A stretch of 64,000 nt of DNA from DASTFP01 sp963744345 (GCA_963744345.1 CAVUTD010000006.1:39896-103895); one strand, 5' to 3'; shown: positions 26,838 through 35,672, counted from the first letter of the stretch. A program made the numbers and translations. Notes: generated from the letters alone by a model not told the origin.

Positions 26838-27820
26838 CAAGAGCACTTATCACCGGCGTCACAGGTCAGGACGGCTCCTATTTAGCCGAACTCTTGCTCA
26901 GCAAAGGTTACGAGATTCACGGGATCATCCGGCGTGCCAGCACCTTCAACACCGATCGCATTGATCATCTCTACCAGGATCCCCACGTAAATGGAGTGAA
27001 GCTGTTCCTTCATTACGGCGACCTGGCCGACTCTGTTAACCTTGTCAAATTGATCTACGATCTTAAGCCGGACGAGATCTACCACCTGGGTGCGCAAAGT
27101 CACGTCAGAGTGAGCTTTGACATCCCTGAGTATACCGCCGACGTGACGGGCGTGGGAACAATTCGCATCCTTGAGGCGATGCGTGAGGCGGGAGTGAATT
27201 CGCGCTTTTATCAGGCCTCCAGCAGCGAGATGTACGGCAAGGTGCAGGAGGTTCCGCAGCGCGAGACCACCCCCTTCTGGCCGCGCAGCCCATACGGGGT
27301 GGCCAAGGTCTTTTCCTACTGGGCGACCCTGAATTACCGCGAGAGTTACGGCATGCACGCCAACAATGGCATCCTTTTTAACCATGAAAGCCCTCGCCGG
27401 GGCGAGACGTTTGTCACTCGGAAGATTAGCCGTGCGGTGGCGGCAATCAAACGTGGTTTGCAGAAAGAACTCTTCCTAGGAAACCTTCAGGCCAAACGAG
27501 ATTGGGGCTATGCTCCCGAATATGTGGAAGCGATGTGGATGATTCTTCAGCAGGACAAGCCTGATGACTATATCGTCGCTACCGGAGAAACTCATACGGT
27601 GCAGGAGTTTCTCGAGATTGCCTTTGCTCACGTGCAACTGGATTGGAAAGATTACGTCAAACATGACGGCCGCTACGAGCGTCCAGCGGAGGTCGATCTC
27701 CTGGTCGGCGATCCCTCGAAAGCTAAGCGTGTTTTGGGATGGGAGGCAAAGGTGCGATTTCCGGAGCTCGTTAAGCTCATGGTCGACGCCGACCTCGCCG
27801 GCCTGGAAAAACGCACTTGA
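26834..27820 (+). CDS. gmd: GDP-mannose 4,6-dehydratase
   Basis: A 328-residue NADP-dependent dehydratase that makes GDP-4-keto-6-deoxy-mannose, the precursor of GDP-fucose, rhamnose and perosamine for surface polysaccharides. The glycine motif is GVTGQDGSYLAELLLSKGYE; the family-specific IHGIIRRASTFNTDRIDHLY is complete. Catalytic residues lie in YQASSSEMYGKVQEVPQRE and in SPYGVAKVFSYWATLNYRES (YxxxK). Substrate loops FNHESPRRGETFVTRKISRA and RDWGYAPEYVEAMWMILQQD are present. It is translationally coupled to rph. Confidence 0.95.
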   Translation: MTRALITGVTGQDGSYLAELLLSKGYEIHGIIRRASTFNTDRIDHLYQDPHVNGVKLFLHYGDLADSVNLVKLIYDLKPDEIYHLGAQSHVRVSFDIPEYTADVTGVGTIRILEAMREAGVNSRFYQASSSEMYGKVQEVPQRETTPFWPRSPYGVAKVFSYWATLNYRESYGMHANNGILFNHESPRRGETFVTRKISRAVAAIKRGLQKELFLGNLQAKRDWGYAPEYVEAMWMILQQDKPDDYIVATGETHTVQEFLEIAFAHVQLDWKDYVKHDGRYERPAEVDLLVGDPSKAKRVLGWEAKVRFPELVKLMVDADLAGLEKRT

Positions 27821-27863
27821 CGCTCGGAGGCATCGATTCGACTATCTGCGTTTCACGAATTCA

Positions 27864-28130
27864 ATGGCCAGAAAATGCGACATCACCGGAGCGCGTCCGA
27901 AGCGGGGCGGGAAGATTCACCGTCGCGGTCTCGCAAAGAAAAAGGGAGGCATCGGTATGCACGTGACCAAAGCCGTTCCCAGATGGCATTCCCCGAACCT
28001 GAAGACGAAGCGTGTGTGGGTTCCGGAACTCAAAAAGTTCGTTACCGTCAAGGCCACGGCTCGCGCTTTCAAAATCGTGTCGAAGAATGGCGCGTATAAG
28101 ACGCTCGCCAAGGCCGGCGTGGTGGGATAG
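27864..28130 (+). CDS. rpmB: Ribosomal protein bL28
   Basis: 88 residues beginning MARKCDITGARPKRGGKIHR, the hallmark N-terminus of bL28, followed by TKRVWVPELKKFVTVKATAR and the basic C-terminus. It is slightly longer than the E. coli protein, with an insert GLAKKKGGIGMHVTKAVPRW. It starts 43 bases after gmd. Confidence 0.88.
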   Translation: MARKCDITGARPKRGGKIHRRGLAKKKGGIGMHVTKAVPRWHSPNLKTKRVWVPELKKFVTVKATARAFKIVSKNGAYKTLAKAGVVG

Positions 28131-28144
28131 AACGCCTCGCTCCC

Positions 28145-28345
28145 ATGGCCTTTAGCGTCGTGAGCAAGAAGTCGGGCAAGACCTATTATCTTCACTCCCG
28201 CCTGCAGAAACTTAAAGGCGGACAGGAGGTCACTCTTTACTACTTCGCGGGAGAATCGGGAGCGGGAGCAATCGACATGCTCCCCGCCGGATACAAAGTT
28301 TCCGAGAATGAGAAGACTGGTTTGCCGCTCCTGAAAAAGGGCTGA
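28145..28345 (+). CDS. Small conserved-looking protein of unknown function
   Basis: A 66-residue ORF 14 bases after rpmB, same strand: MAFSVVSKKSGKTYYLHSRL, QEVTLYYFAGESGAGAIDML and PAGYKVSENEKTGLPLLKKG. The balanced amino-acid composition, the position and the short spacing indicate a real gene in the rpmB transcript. It has a predicted beta-rich fold (LYYF, YKVSENEKTGLPLL). I do not recognise a named family. Confidence 0.65.
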   Translation: MAFSVVSKKSGKTYYLHSRLQKLKGGQEVTLYYFAGESGAGAIDMLPAGYKVSENEKTGLPLLKKG

Positions 28346-28385
28346 AGTCGCGTCGGCGTTTCGTGACGGCGTTGGCGGTCCACGA

Positions 28386-29318
28386 TCACGCCCTCGGATG
28401 TGCGCTCAGATAAGCGCGTTTCAGCCGTTCTGTGGTGACATGGGTGTAAATCTGCGTTGTGGACAAACTCGCGTGGCCCAGGAGCGATTGAACGCTGCGT
28501 AAGTCCGCCCCGTTATCGAGCAGGTGCGTGGCGAAACTATGCCGGAGCTTATGGGGGCTTAGGTCTGACGGTAGCCCGGCCTCGCGCAAATATTTCTTCA
28601 TCGCCAGCCAAACCGAGCGTCCCGAAAGCCTGCTCCGCGACTTGTTGATGAAGAGCGGTCCAGCATGCACGCGAGCCTCCCGGCAATAACGAGAGATCGC
28701 ATTGAGCGCGGGCCTGCCCACCGGGCAGATTCGCTCCTTTGCTCCTTTGCCGAGAACCCGGACTGTCTCGCTGATCGTGTCGACATCCCGCACCTCAAGG
28801 CTTACCAGTTCTGCAAGCCGCAGCCCGCTCGAATAGAAAAGCTCAAAGATTGCTTCATTTCTGATCGCCGCCCATGCAGGCGCTTGCTTCGTTTGATGAC
28901 CTTTTCGCGGGGTGGTCAACAAGCTGTTGACCTGAGAATGAGTGAGAAATCTTGGGAGCTGTTTTTCAGGCTTTGGTAAATTAATATCCAATAGAACGTT
29001 GTTTTTAAGATGATTACGCGTTACAAGAAAGTGATAGAAGCTGCGGAGCGCTGAGAACACCAAGCGGATAGTTGAGCGGGCCCGTCCAGCTTTCATGAGG
29101 TGGAAGAGGAAGGCTCGAAAATCGTCTGCGGTGGCGCTTTCCCATGAGAGTCGAGGCCGAAACTTACGGAAAGCGTCGAGGGCCCGGTGATAACTCCGCT
29201 GAGTATGTGCAGAGGCATTTCTCTCACCTTGAAGGCAGAGCAGGAACTGTTGCGCGAGATAGTCTTGCGCGGCAGGCGCGCGAACCCTCTGGCGCGATGG
29301 GAGGGCTTTCCTCTTCAG
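28386..29318 (-). CDS. Tyrosine recombinase, XerC/XerD type (start codon unusual)
   Basis: The catalytic domain is complete: Arg in YSSGLRLAELVSLEVRDV, Lys in RVLGKGAKERICPVG, HxxR in SPHKLRHSFATHLLDNGADL, His in LLGHASLSTTQIYTH with the nucleophile Tyr. The SAM-like N-terminal domain continues upstream of ATG 29096 in the same frame (CLQGERNASAHTQRSYHRAL, then FRKFRPRLSWESATADDFRA). The gene must therefore start near 29318, giving about 310 residues, the usual Xer length. No ATG, GTG or TTG exists in that part of the frame; CTG at 29318, overlapping the stop of the DUF4912 gene, is the best candidate. XerC/D resolves chromosome dimers at dif; no dif site is visible here. Confidence 0.88.
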   Translation of the reverse strand: MKRKALPSRQRVRAPAAQDYLAQQFLLCLQGERNASAHTQRSYHRALDAFRKFRPRLSWESATADDFRAFLFHLMKAGRARSTIRLVFSALRSFYHFLVTRNHLKNNVLLDINLPKPEKQLPRFLTHSQVNSLLTTPRKGHQTKQAPAWAAIRNEAIFELFYSSGLRLAELVSLEVRDVDTISETVRVLGKGAKERICPVGRPALNAISRYCREARVHAGPLFINKSRSRLSGRSVWLAMKKYLREAGLPSDLSPHKLRHSFATHLLDNGADLRSVQSLLGHASLSTTQIYTHVTTERLKRAYLSAHPRA

Positions 29319-31039
29319 GAAATTGAACCAAGAGGAGGTGTCAGCGCCGGCTGGGAAGTGGCGCCCACGTTGCCAGATGTTTGGGTCGCTCGTTCAAAGC
29401 GTAAAACCGCCGAACGCGACTCCTTACCGTCGGGCGATATGGCAACGATGGGTATTTCGTAGACTCCATCCGGAAAAATGAAGTGATAGCGGAAGGAGCC
29501 GTCGGGATTGAGAGTGACGGGCTTGCCATCAATGGTGACTTTGGCGTGGGGGTCAGTTCCTCCATAGAAGATGACCTCGGCATTGACGTGCATAAAAAAG
29601 CGCCGCGGTTGCATAAAGGAGCTAACCCATTCCGATGCGCCCGACCAGCTTGTGATCGCCGATTGCGACCAACTGGTGACGGAGGCCTCGCTCCAGCTTG
29701 ACAGGGCCGCCTGTGCCCAACTGCTTTGCGCGCCCTGAAGCCAACTCGAAAGCGCTGCTTGCGCCCAACTGCTCTGGCCTCCCTGGAGCCAGCTGGAAAC
29801 GGACGACTCGGCCCAGCTGCTCTGAGCTTTCTCGAGCCAGCTCGAAACGGCTTGCGGCCAACTGCTCTCGATTCCCTTGAGCCAACTTGCAGCGCCTGCT
29901 TGGCCCCAGCTGCTCTCAGCTGCTTGGAGCCAGCTGGTGATCGCTGCCTGCGCCCAGCTGCTTTCCACTCCCTTGAACCAGCTTGCCAAGGCTGAACCAC
30001 CCCAACTCGATTCTCCCCCCGATGCCCAACTGCTTGGCACCTCGCCTCGCCAACCTGCCGAGCTCTCACTCGCCGCCGCCCAGCTTGAGAGCACTGCGGC
30101 CGCCCAGCTGGAAAGCTCCGCTGGACCCCAGCTCGTGACGCCGTGACTGGAAAATGCGTGGAAAGCGCTAAAGAGGCTGCTCTGCGCGGCGCGCCATTGT
30201 TCTCGTGAGAAGGAGCTAATTGGAGCTTGGCTGTTGAGCATCTCCTCGAAATGACGACGCACGCGTGTTTCTACCTCCTGCGAGCTCAAAGTCCTGCTCG
30301 AAATTTCCTGAAGCAAATTTTGCCCAAAGAGAACCTCGAGAATATGGCGTTGCTCCGGAGAAGTGTTGGCGAGAGCGTCTGAGCCAAACGCGAAGAGCTT
30401 GCCCTCCTTTTGGAGCCGCGATAAGGCGGTGATGAGCGTCTCGCCAGATTTGAGCGCGTGCTGGATGCCTTCGATCAGCTTCTGGAAGCTCAAGTGGAGA
30501 GGGATGGTTGCGTAGTCAAACTGCTCAGAGGGCGACATCTGATCAGTCGGCGTCTTGATCGTGACGGATCGCGCAATCACATGCCAGACCCTGCCGCGAT
30601 TGTAGCCAATTTCGACGGTATACTTGGCGCCTGCCTTCTTGACGGGTATGTACCAATTCCTGGTTTCAAACGGCACGCCAATTTCGGCCTCCAGTCTCTC
30701 TTCGCCTTCATAGACACGCAGGAAGGTCGCTCCGCCAGGATGACGCGAGATATCGATGTCCCAATAGGTGAAGAGCCAATGCGGCTCCTGCGCGATGAGA
30801 AAAATTGTGTCCGCGCCGTAGCTTCGCGGAAGCTCTCCGAGGCGGTCGAGATCGACGGACCTTGCGGAGGGTGCGGCGGGAGCTTGAGCAGCCGGCTTGC
30901 TCTCGGCAGCCGGCTTGCTCTCGGCAGCCGGCTTGCTCTCGGCAGCCGTCTTGCTCTCAGCAGAAATCACGGGCGATTGGCGCGGCTTCCTTGACGCCGA
31001 CTTCCTCTTGGTTTCCCGCTCACTCTTTCGCCTCGTCAT
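29315..31039 (-). CDS. DUF4912 protein with tryptophan octapeptide repeat array
   Basis: 574 residues in four parts. (1) A disordered basic N-terminus with tandem AESKPA repeats (about 27-52). (2) A DUF4912 domain (about 63-165: ELPRSYGADTIFLIAQEPHW, LFTYWDIDISRH, TFLRVYEG, NRGRVWHVIARSVTI), then a helical linker to about 300. (3) An array at 302-475 in which Trp recurs almost exactly every 8 residues, mostly as W-x5-S-S. (4) A C-terminal Ig-like beta domain (NAEVIFYGGTDPHAKVTIDG; PDGVYEIPIVAISPDGKESR). No signal peptide is evident. DUF4912 function is unknown; the array has no counterpart I recognise. Its stop overlaps the start of the downstream Xer gene. Confidence 0.8.
   Translation of the reverse strand: MTRRKSERETKRKSASRKPRQSPVISAESKTAAESKPAAESKPAAESKPAAQAPAAPSARSVDLDRLGELPRSYGADTIFLIAQEPHWLFTYWDIDISRHPGGATFLRVYEGEERLEAEIGVPFETRNWYIPVKKAGAKYTVEIGYNRGRVWHVIARSVTIKTPTDQMSPSEQFDYATIPLHLSFQKLIEGIQHALKSGETLITALSRLQKEGKLFAFGSDALANTSPEQRHILEVLFGQNLLQEISSRTLSSQEVETRVRRHFEEMLNSQAPISSFSREQWRAAQSSLFSAFHAFSSHGVTSWGPAELSSWAAAVLSSWAAASESSAGWRGEVPSSWASGGESSWGGSALASWFKGVESSWAQAAITSWLQAAESSWGQAGAASWLKGIESSWPQAVSSWLEKAQSSWAESSVSSWLQGGQSSWAQAALSSWLQGAQSSWAQAALSSWSEASVTSWSQSAITSWSGASEWVSSFMQPRRFFMHVNAEVIFYGGTDPHAKVTIDGKPVTLNPDGSFRYHFIFPDGVYEIPIVAISPDGKESRSAVLRFERATQTSGNVGATSQPALTPPLGSIS
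29615..30136 (-). repeat. 24-bp (octapeptide) W-x5-SS coding repeat array
   Basis: Within the DUF4912 protein, Trp falls at residues 304, 312, 320, 330, 338, 346, 354, 362, 370, 378, 386, 394, 401, 409, 417, 425, 433, 441, 449, 457, 465 and 471. The spacing is 8 except for one 10, one 7 and a final 6. The common unit alternates forms like WAQAALSS and WLQGAQSS. The last units are nearly identical at DNA level, pointing to recent duplication. Confidence 0.9.
30889..30962 (-). repeat. 18-bp tandem repeat coding AESKPA
   Basis: Four consecutive copies of an 18-bp unit (AGCCGGCTTGCTCTCGGC on the plus strand). The left two junctions are perfect; the copy nearest the gene start differs (GTCTTG, CTCAGC). 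They encode the AESKPA repeats in the disordered N-terminus of the DUF4912 protein. Copy number is likely to vary between strains. Confidence 0.85.
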
Positions 31040-31154
31040 TCTTGAATTTACTTCCTAAAAGGAGATAAACCACACCACTTTCCAGCTGGCAACGCTTTTT
31101 TCCCCGCGTGACGTTTGTTGAAAATCGATTTGGGTATCGTAACTTCCCGAAGTT

Positions 31155-32546
31155 ATGAAAGTAAGGTTTTTGATTTCGTTTTTAGTGATGGGATTAGCCG
31201 GTTCGGCCGCCGCGCAGAATGCGGCAACGGCGGGGGCACTTGCTCGCCATTTGGACGACGCTTTCGCGTCCGTGTATGAGAAAGTCGCACCGGCGGTGGT
31301 TGTCATTGAGGTCAAGCGTTCCTCGGACGTTTCCCTTAATGGTCTGCCGGAGGGGCTGGAGTTCTTCCTGCGGAGGCCGGACGATGCTCCGCCTCTTCAA
31401 ACAAATCAAGGTTCCGGTTTTATCATGTCGGCCGACGGATACATTTTAACTAACGATCATGTGGTCGGCGATGCGCCTGTGGACGGGATCACCGTCCGAC
31501 TCAAGGACGGTCGCAAATTCCCAGCCAGCCTGGTTGGGTGGGACGACAAGTCGGATCTGGCAGTAATCAAGATCGACGCCAAGGACCTTCCTGTGGTCGA
31601 ACTCGGCAACAGTGATACTGCGAAGGTCGGTCAATTCGCATTTGCGATCGGAGCGCCGTTCGAGTTGCCCTACACGTTTACAGTTGGCGTGATCAGCGCC
31701 AAAGGACGGAACAATCTTACCAACAGTCGTAGCTATGAGGAGTACATCCAAACCGACGCCTCGATAAATCCCGGCAACAGCGGCGGGCCGCTTTGTGACA
31801 TCGATGGGCGCGTGATCGGCGTCAATACGCTTATTTATCGCATGAATCGTGGGCTCGGATTTGCCATTCCCATCAACCTCGCGAAGGAGGTAAGTCACCA
31901 ACTCATTTCCAATGGGCGTGTATCCAGGCCATGGCTCGGCATTGAAATCGTGGGCATCGAAGAAAGCGAAGCTTTGCAAAAGTATTTCCCCGACGTGCAG
32001 AAGGGGGTTGTGGTTAACGGGATCGAACCCGGAGCTCCGGCTGCGAGCAGCGAGTTGCGCGCCGGAGATATTATTCTGAAAATCGACAACACGCCCGTGG
32101 GGCTGTCTCGCGAGGTCCAGCGAGAGATTCTTTCCAAGAAGGTCGGGCAACGCGTTCAACTGGAGTTGTGGCGAAATGGAAAAGTGGCCGTCATCTCTGT
32201 GGACACAGGAGAGCAGCCCGACAGGATGACCCGCGCGTCAAACAGACGCATTCGGACGGAACCGCAGGTAAAGCCCGGTTCGCCGGCCCCCAATTACGGA
32301 TTGACGATCGAGGACGTTCCGCCCGACGTTGCGCCAGAAGGGGTCATCGTGCGAGAGATCGCCCCCGGAAGTGCGGCTGACGCAGCGGGTCTCGTCCCGG
32401 GCGATGTCATCACTGATCTTGCTGGCAAGCCGCTGAAGGGGAAAGCAGATTTCGATACAGCGATGACCGGAGCGGATTTGAAGCGAGGCATCATGTTACT
32501 GATTAACCGCGACGGGCAGAGGACCTTCGCCATCCTCAAACCTTGA
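31155..32546 (+). CDS. DegP/HtrA-type periplasmic serine protease
   Basis: 463 residues. A Sec signal peptide (MKVRFLISFLVMGLAGSAAA) precedes a trypsin-like domain with the catalytic triad: His in YILTNDHVVG, Asp in DDKSDLAVIKID and Ser in INPGNSGGPLCDIDGRVIGV. Two PDZ domains follow (RPWLGIEIVGIEESEALQKY with NGIEPGAPAASSELRAGDII; YGLTIEDVPPDVAPEGVIV with PGSAADAAGLVPGDVITDLA). Two PDZ domains point to the DegP/DegQ class that removes or refolds damaged envelope proteins. It is divergent from the DUF4912 gene with 115 bases between them. Confidence 0.95.
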   Translation: MKVRFLISFLVMGLAGSAAAQNAATAGALARHLDDAFASVYEKVAPAVVVIEVKRSSDVSLNGLPEGLEFFLRRPDDAPPLQTNQGSGFIMSADGYILTNDHVVGDAPVDGITVRLKDGRKFPASLVGWDDKSDLAVIKIDAKDLPVVELGNSDTAKVGQFAFAIGAPFELPYTFTVGVISAKGRNNLTNSRSYEEYIQTDASINPGNSGGPLCDIDGRVIGVNTLIYRMNRGLGFAIPINLAKEVSHQLISNGRVSRPWLGIEIVGIEESEALQKYFPDVQKGVVVNGIEPGAPAASSELRAGDIILKIDNTPVGLSREVQREILSKKVGQRVQLELWRNGKVAVISVDTGEQPDRMTRASNRRIRTEPQVKPGSPAPNYGLTIEDVPPDVAPEGVIVREIAPGSAADAAGLVPGDVITDLAGKPLKGKADFDTAMTGADLKRGIMLLINRDGQRTFAILKP

Positions 32547-32720
32547 AAGACTTCAAAGGGTTTCCGGAAGGGGGCAGACCCGGAACGAACCTCGGGATTG
32601 GTTTGGATTTTCGCGCACCGAGAGGCGTAAGGCGAGAAGCTCCTCTGACCAACGGCAGCTCCGCGCGATGCCCTCGGTTCATCAGGCGTGGGTTTTGATA
32701 ACAAACCCGCATTTTCCGTG

Positions 32721-32742
32721 GAGGTTTTTTACAGAAAACCTC
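32721..32742. promoter_or_regulatory. Inverted repeat between degP-like gene and regulator
   Basis: A perfect 8-bp inverted repeat GAGGTTTT/AAAACCTC with a 6-base loop. It lies 175 bases after the protease stop and 44 bases before the regulator start. No T-run follows, so it may be an operator or a weak terminator. Confidence 0.45.
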
Positions 32743-32758
32743 GCCAATTCGGCATTTT

Positions 32759-32783
32759 AGTGGCCAATACTATTCAGTGGCCA
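32759..32783. promoter_or_regulatory. Direct-repeat operator candidate (AGTGGCCA x2)
   Basis: Two exact copies of AGTGGCCA (32759-32766 and 32776-32783), 17 bases apart start to start and separated by ATACTATTC. The inner TGGCCA is a palindrome. The second copy ends 3 bases before the regulator's ATG. The position suggests autoregulation by the winged-helix protein encoded next. Confidence 0.6.
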
Positions 32784-32785
32784 CA

Positions 32786-33454
32786 ATGCAGCGACTTATC
32801 TCTCAAATTGGGCGGAGCCAGCGGCTTGCGATTGTTAATCTCCTCAAGCGGAGCCAGGGTTTGACCGTCAGAGAATTGGCTCATCGGCTTAACATGAGTT
32901 ACATGGGCGTTAAGCAGCATTGTCTCAATCTGGAGCGTGACGGTTACCTGGGTACCTTTCGGCGGCATCGAGGTGTCGGCAGGCCGGAGCTTCTCTATCA
33001 TCTGACCGTCAAAGCGCAGGACCTATTTCCACAAGCCGACAACATGCTCTCCATTTCACTGCTCCACCAAGCGCGCAAATTGTATGGCGCAAGCGCCGCG
33101 GAAAAGATCCTCTTTCTCCACTTTCAGGAGAAGGCGAAGGCTTATGCCGATAAAGTGCAAGGCACCACACCAGCCGAACGTGCCAAGAACCTGGCACGAC
33201 TTCGGGATCGGGAAGGCCACATGGCGGATTTCGAAACCGAACCGGTACCGCGCATCATCGAGCGGCACCATCCCATGCAAGCACTCTTCGAGGTCTTCCC
33301 GCAAGCCGCCGTGATGGAGCGCGACCTCTTTCAGCGTCTGCTAGGGGTTAACATCCGCCGGGAGCAGCGGCAAGCGGGCGGAACCTACGAGTATGTGTTC
33401 TTTCTCGCACTTCCTGGGGTCTCCAATAATTCCGGAAACTCCGGATCAGGATAG
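32786..33454 (+). CDS. Winged-helix regulator, SufR/DeoR-like, lacking Fe-S cysteines
   Basis: About 222 residues. The N-terminal winged helix (QRLAIVNLLKRSQGLTVREL, HRLNMSYMGVKQHCLNLERD, RHRGVGRPELLYHLTVKAQD) and the middle helices match SufR-like ArsR/DeoR regulators. SufR-type proteins hold a [2Fe-2S] cluster with C-terminal cysteines. Here the corresponding region (RHHPMQALFEVFPQAAVMER, LLGVNIRREQRQAGGTYEYV) has no cysteine; the only Cys is in the HTH. It is therefore unlikely to sense Fe-S the same way. A GTG at 32777 lies inside the operator repeat, so ATG 32786 is preferred. Confidence 0.8.
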   Translation: MQRLISQIGRSQRLAIVNLLKRSQGLTVRELAHRLNMSYMGVKQHCLNLERDGYLGTFRRHRGVGRPELLYHLTVKAQDLFPQADNMLSISLLHQARKLYGASAAEKILFLHFQEKAKAYADKVQGTTPAERAKNLARLRDREGHMADFETEPVPRIIERHHPMQALFEVFPQAAVMERDLFQRLLGVNIRREQRQAGGTYEYVFFLALPGVSNNSGNSGSG

Positions 33455-33661
33455 AGCCGGCCACGAGCAACCGCATTTTGAAAAATCGTGCTGACAGTCT
33501 GATTTCGTAGGAAATCTCCGTTAGCTTTTTGTGCCAGCGCGCGCAGTTCGACGCAAGGAACTCATCGGGTCAAACTCCGGGCGTTGAGGGAGGGTGCTTA
33601 GAATTTCTGAGCGTTGATCTTGCCAATTCTCCCGCCACGAGGTTTTTTCTCACATTCCTTC

Positions 33662-35645
33662 ATGATGAGTCTTGATATTCCCGCTCTCGAATCGGCCGCT
33701 CGCGACGCGCGCGGACTTGCAATGGACGCCGTGGCAAAGGCGAAATCAGGCCATCTCGGCCTGCCTCTCGGCGCGACAGAGATTGGAGCTGTTCTTTACG
33801 GGCATGCCTTAAGCCACTACCCGGACAATCCTCGATGGCTTAACCGCGACCGCTTGATCCTGTCTGCGGGTCACGGAAGCATGTTTCTTTACGGTTGGCT
33901 GCATCTTGCCGGTTATGACATTCCTTTGGACCAGATCAGAAACTTCCGTCAGCTTCACAGCATAACTCCAGGGCATCCCGAGTTCCGCGACACTCCGGGG
34001 GTTGAATCGACCACGGGCCCGCTTGGGCAGGGAGTTGCCAATGCGGTGGGCTTCGCCATCTCGGCCAAAATGTGCGAAGCACGTTTCAATACTCCCGAGC
34101 ACAAGATTTTCGACCATCACGTAGTCTGCCTGGCGGGAGATGGCTGCCTGCAGGAAGGCATCTCCTCGGAGGCCTCCGCGCTTGCCGCGCACCTCGAGCT
34201 CGATAACCTCATCCTCTTCTATGATGCCAACAACGTAACTCTCGATGCGATGGCTCCATTGACGCAAAGTGAGGATACGGCAGCCCGTTACGAGCGCCTA
34301 TGGCTGGGAAGTGCACAAGATTGATGGCCACGATCTTCGCGAGATCCTCGAGGTGTTCGAGAAGGCGAAGTCCGCGACTGGTAAACCTCAATTCATTTTG
34401 GCGAAAACGCTTATTGGGAAAGGCATCCCGGAAATCTGCGGAACCCATAAAGCCCATGGCGAAGCCGGAGTAAAATATGTTGAGGCCTCTCGGAAGGCCA
34501 TCGGTCTCCCGCAGGAGACGTTTTTTGTTTCTCCGGAGACGCGTTCTTATTTCGCGAAACATAAGGAGAACTTGAAGGTCGCTTACGAAAAATGGCAATC
34601 CGCGTACGCGGCGTGGAGAGACGCGAACAGGGACTTGGCTTCGGAGCTTGATGGCGCTCTTTCTGGTGCAACCCCGGAGTTACTCTCAGTGGTTCCGAAA
34701 TGCGATCCGTCGGCCAATATTGCCACGCGTAAGGCGGGCAGCGAGGTCCTTCAGCCAATCGCGCAAGCCATGCCACTGCTCATTTCCGGCAGCGCTGACC
34801 TGCACGGTTCAACGCTCAACTACATCAACGAAGGCGGGGACTTCAATGCCAAGAATCGCGAGGGTCGCAATCTTCGGTTTGGTATTCGCGAACATGCCAT
34901 GTGTGGGATTCTCAATGGCATTGCCTACGATGGAATATTTCGCGCCAGCGGGGCGACGTTTCTCATCTTCAGCGATTATGGCCGCCCTTCGATTCGTCTG
35001 GCGGCCCTTTCTAAGTTGCCGGTGGTTTATATTTTCACGCACGATTCGGTGGGGGTCGGTGAGGATGGCCCCACACACGAGCCCGTCGAGACTGTCGCCG
35101 CACTTCGCGCCGTGCCGGGCCTCGATGTCATCCGCCCCGCCGATCCCGAAGAGACGGCCGGCGCTTTCGCCGCCGCTTTCCAAAGGACCGAGGGTCCGAC
35201 CCTGCTCGCACTCTCGCGACAAAATCTGCCAACCTTGAACGACATTGCGGTCGAAGCGCGCCGCGAGGGCGTTTTCAAGGGTGGCTATGTTGCCAAGAGT
35301 GAGACGTCCTCCTTGGAAATTATTCTCCTGGCGAGCGGCAGCGAGCTTCAGCACGCGCTCAAGGCCGCCGAGGAACTCGGTCCTGGCACTCGGGTTGTTT
35401 CCATGCCGTGCTTTGAACGCTTCGAGCGGCAGGATGCCGCTTACCGGGAAAGCGTGCTGCCCAATGGGGTGCGAAAGCGTGTCTCGATCGAGGCGGGTAT
35501 TGCCGATCCCTGGTTTCGCTTCGTTGGTTTGGATGGGAAGGCTGTTGCTATCGATCGCTTTGGTATGAGTGCTCCCGGCGCCAAAGTCATGGAAACGCTC
35601 GGCATGACCTCGGCCAAAGTTGTGGAAGCCGCAAAGTCTCTCTAG
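33662..35645 (+). pseudogene. tkt: Transketolase, one frameshift
   Basis: A thiamine-diphosphate enzyme of the pentose phosphate pathway. The N-terminal half has SGHLGLPLGATEIGAVLYGH, GHGSMFLYGWLHLAGYDIPL, STTGPLGQGVANAVGFAISA and the TPP motif AGDGCLQEGISSEAS with YDANNVTLD. The C-terminal half, in another frame, has YGWEVHKIDGHDLREILEVF, GIREHAMCGILNGIAYDGIF, THDSVGVGEDGPTHEPVETV and the C-terminal domain. One extra base at about 34295 (TACGAG-C-GCCTATGGCTGG) explains the break; without it the protein is about 660 residues and complete. Because transketolase is usually indispensable, a base-call error is at least as likely as a true pseudogene. Confidence 0.88.
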
Positions 35646-35672
35646 CGCCAGGCGCTCGGAAGACTGGCTCCT

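Noticed and set aside
29341..30146. Long overlapping ORFs on both strands across the DUF4912 repeat region
   Set aside because: They are shadows created by the 24-bp repeat: their sequence just re-reads the repeat in other frames, and only the frame with flanking DUF4912 and Ig-like domains makes sense.
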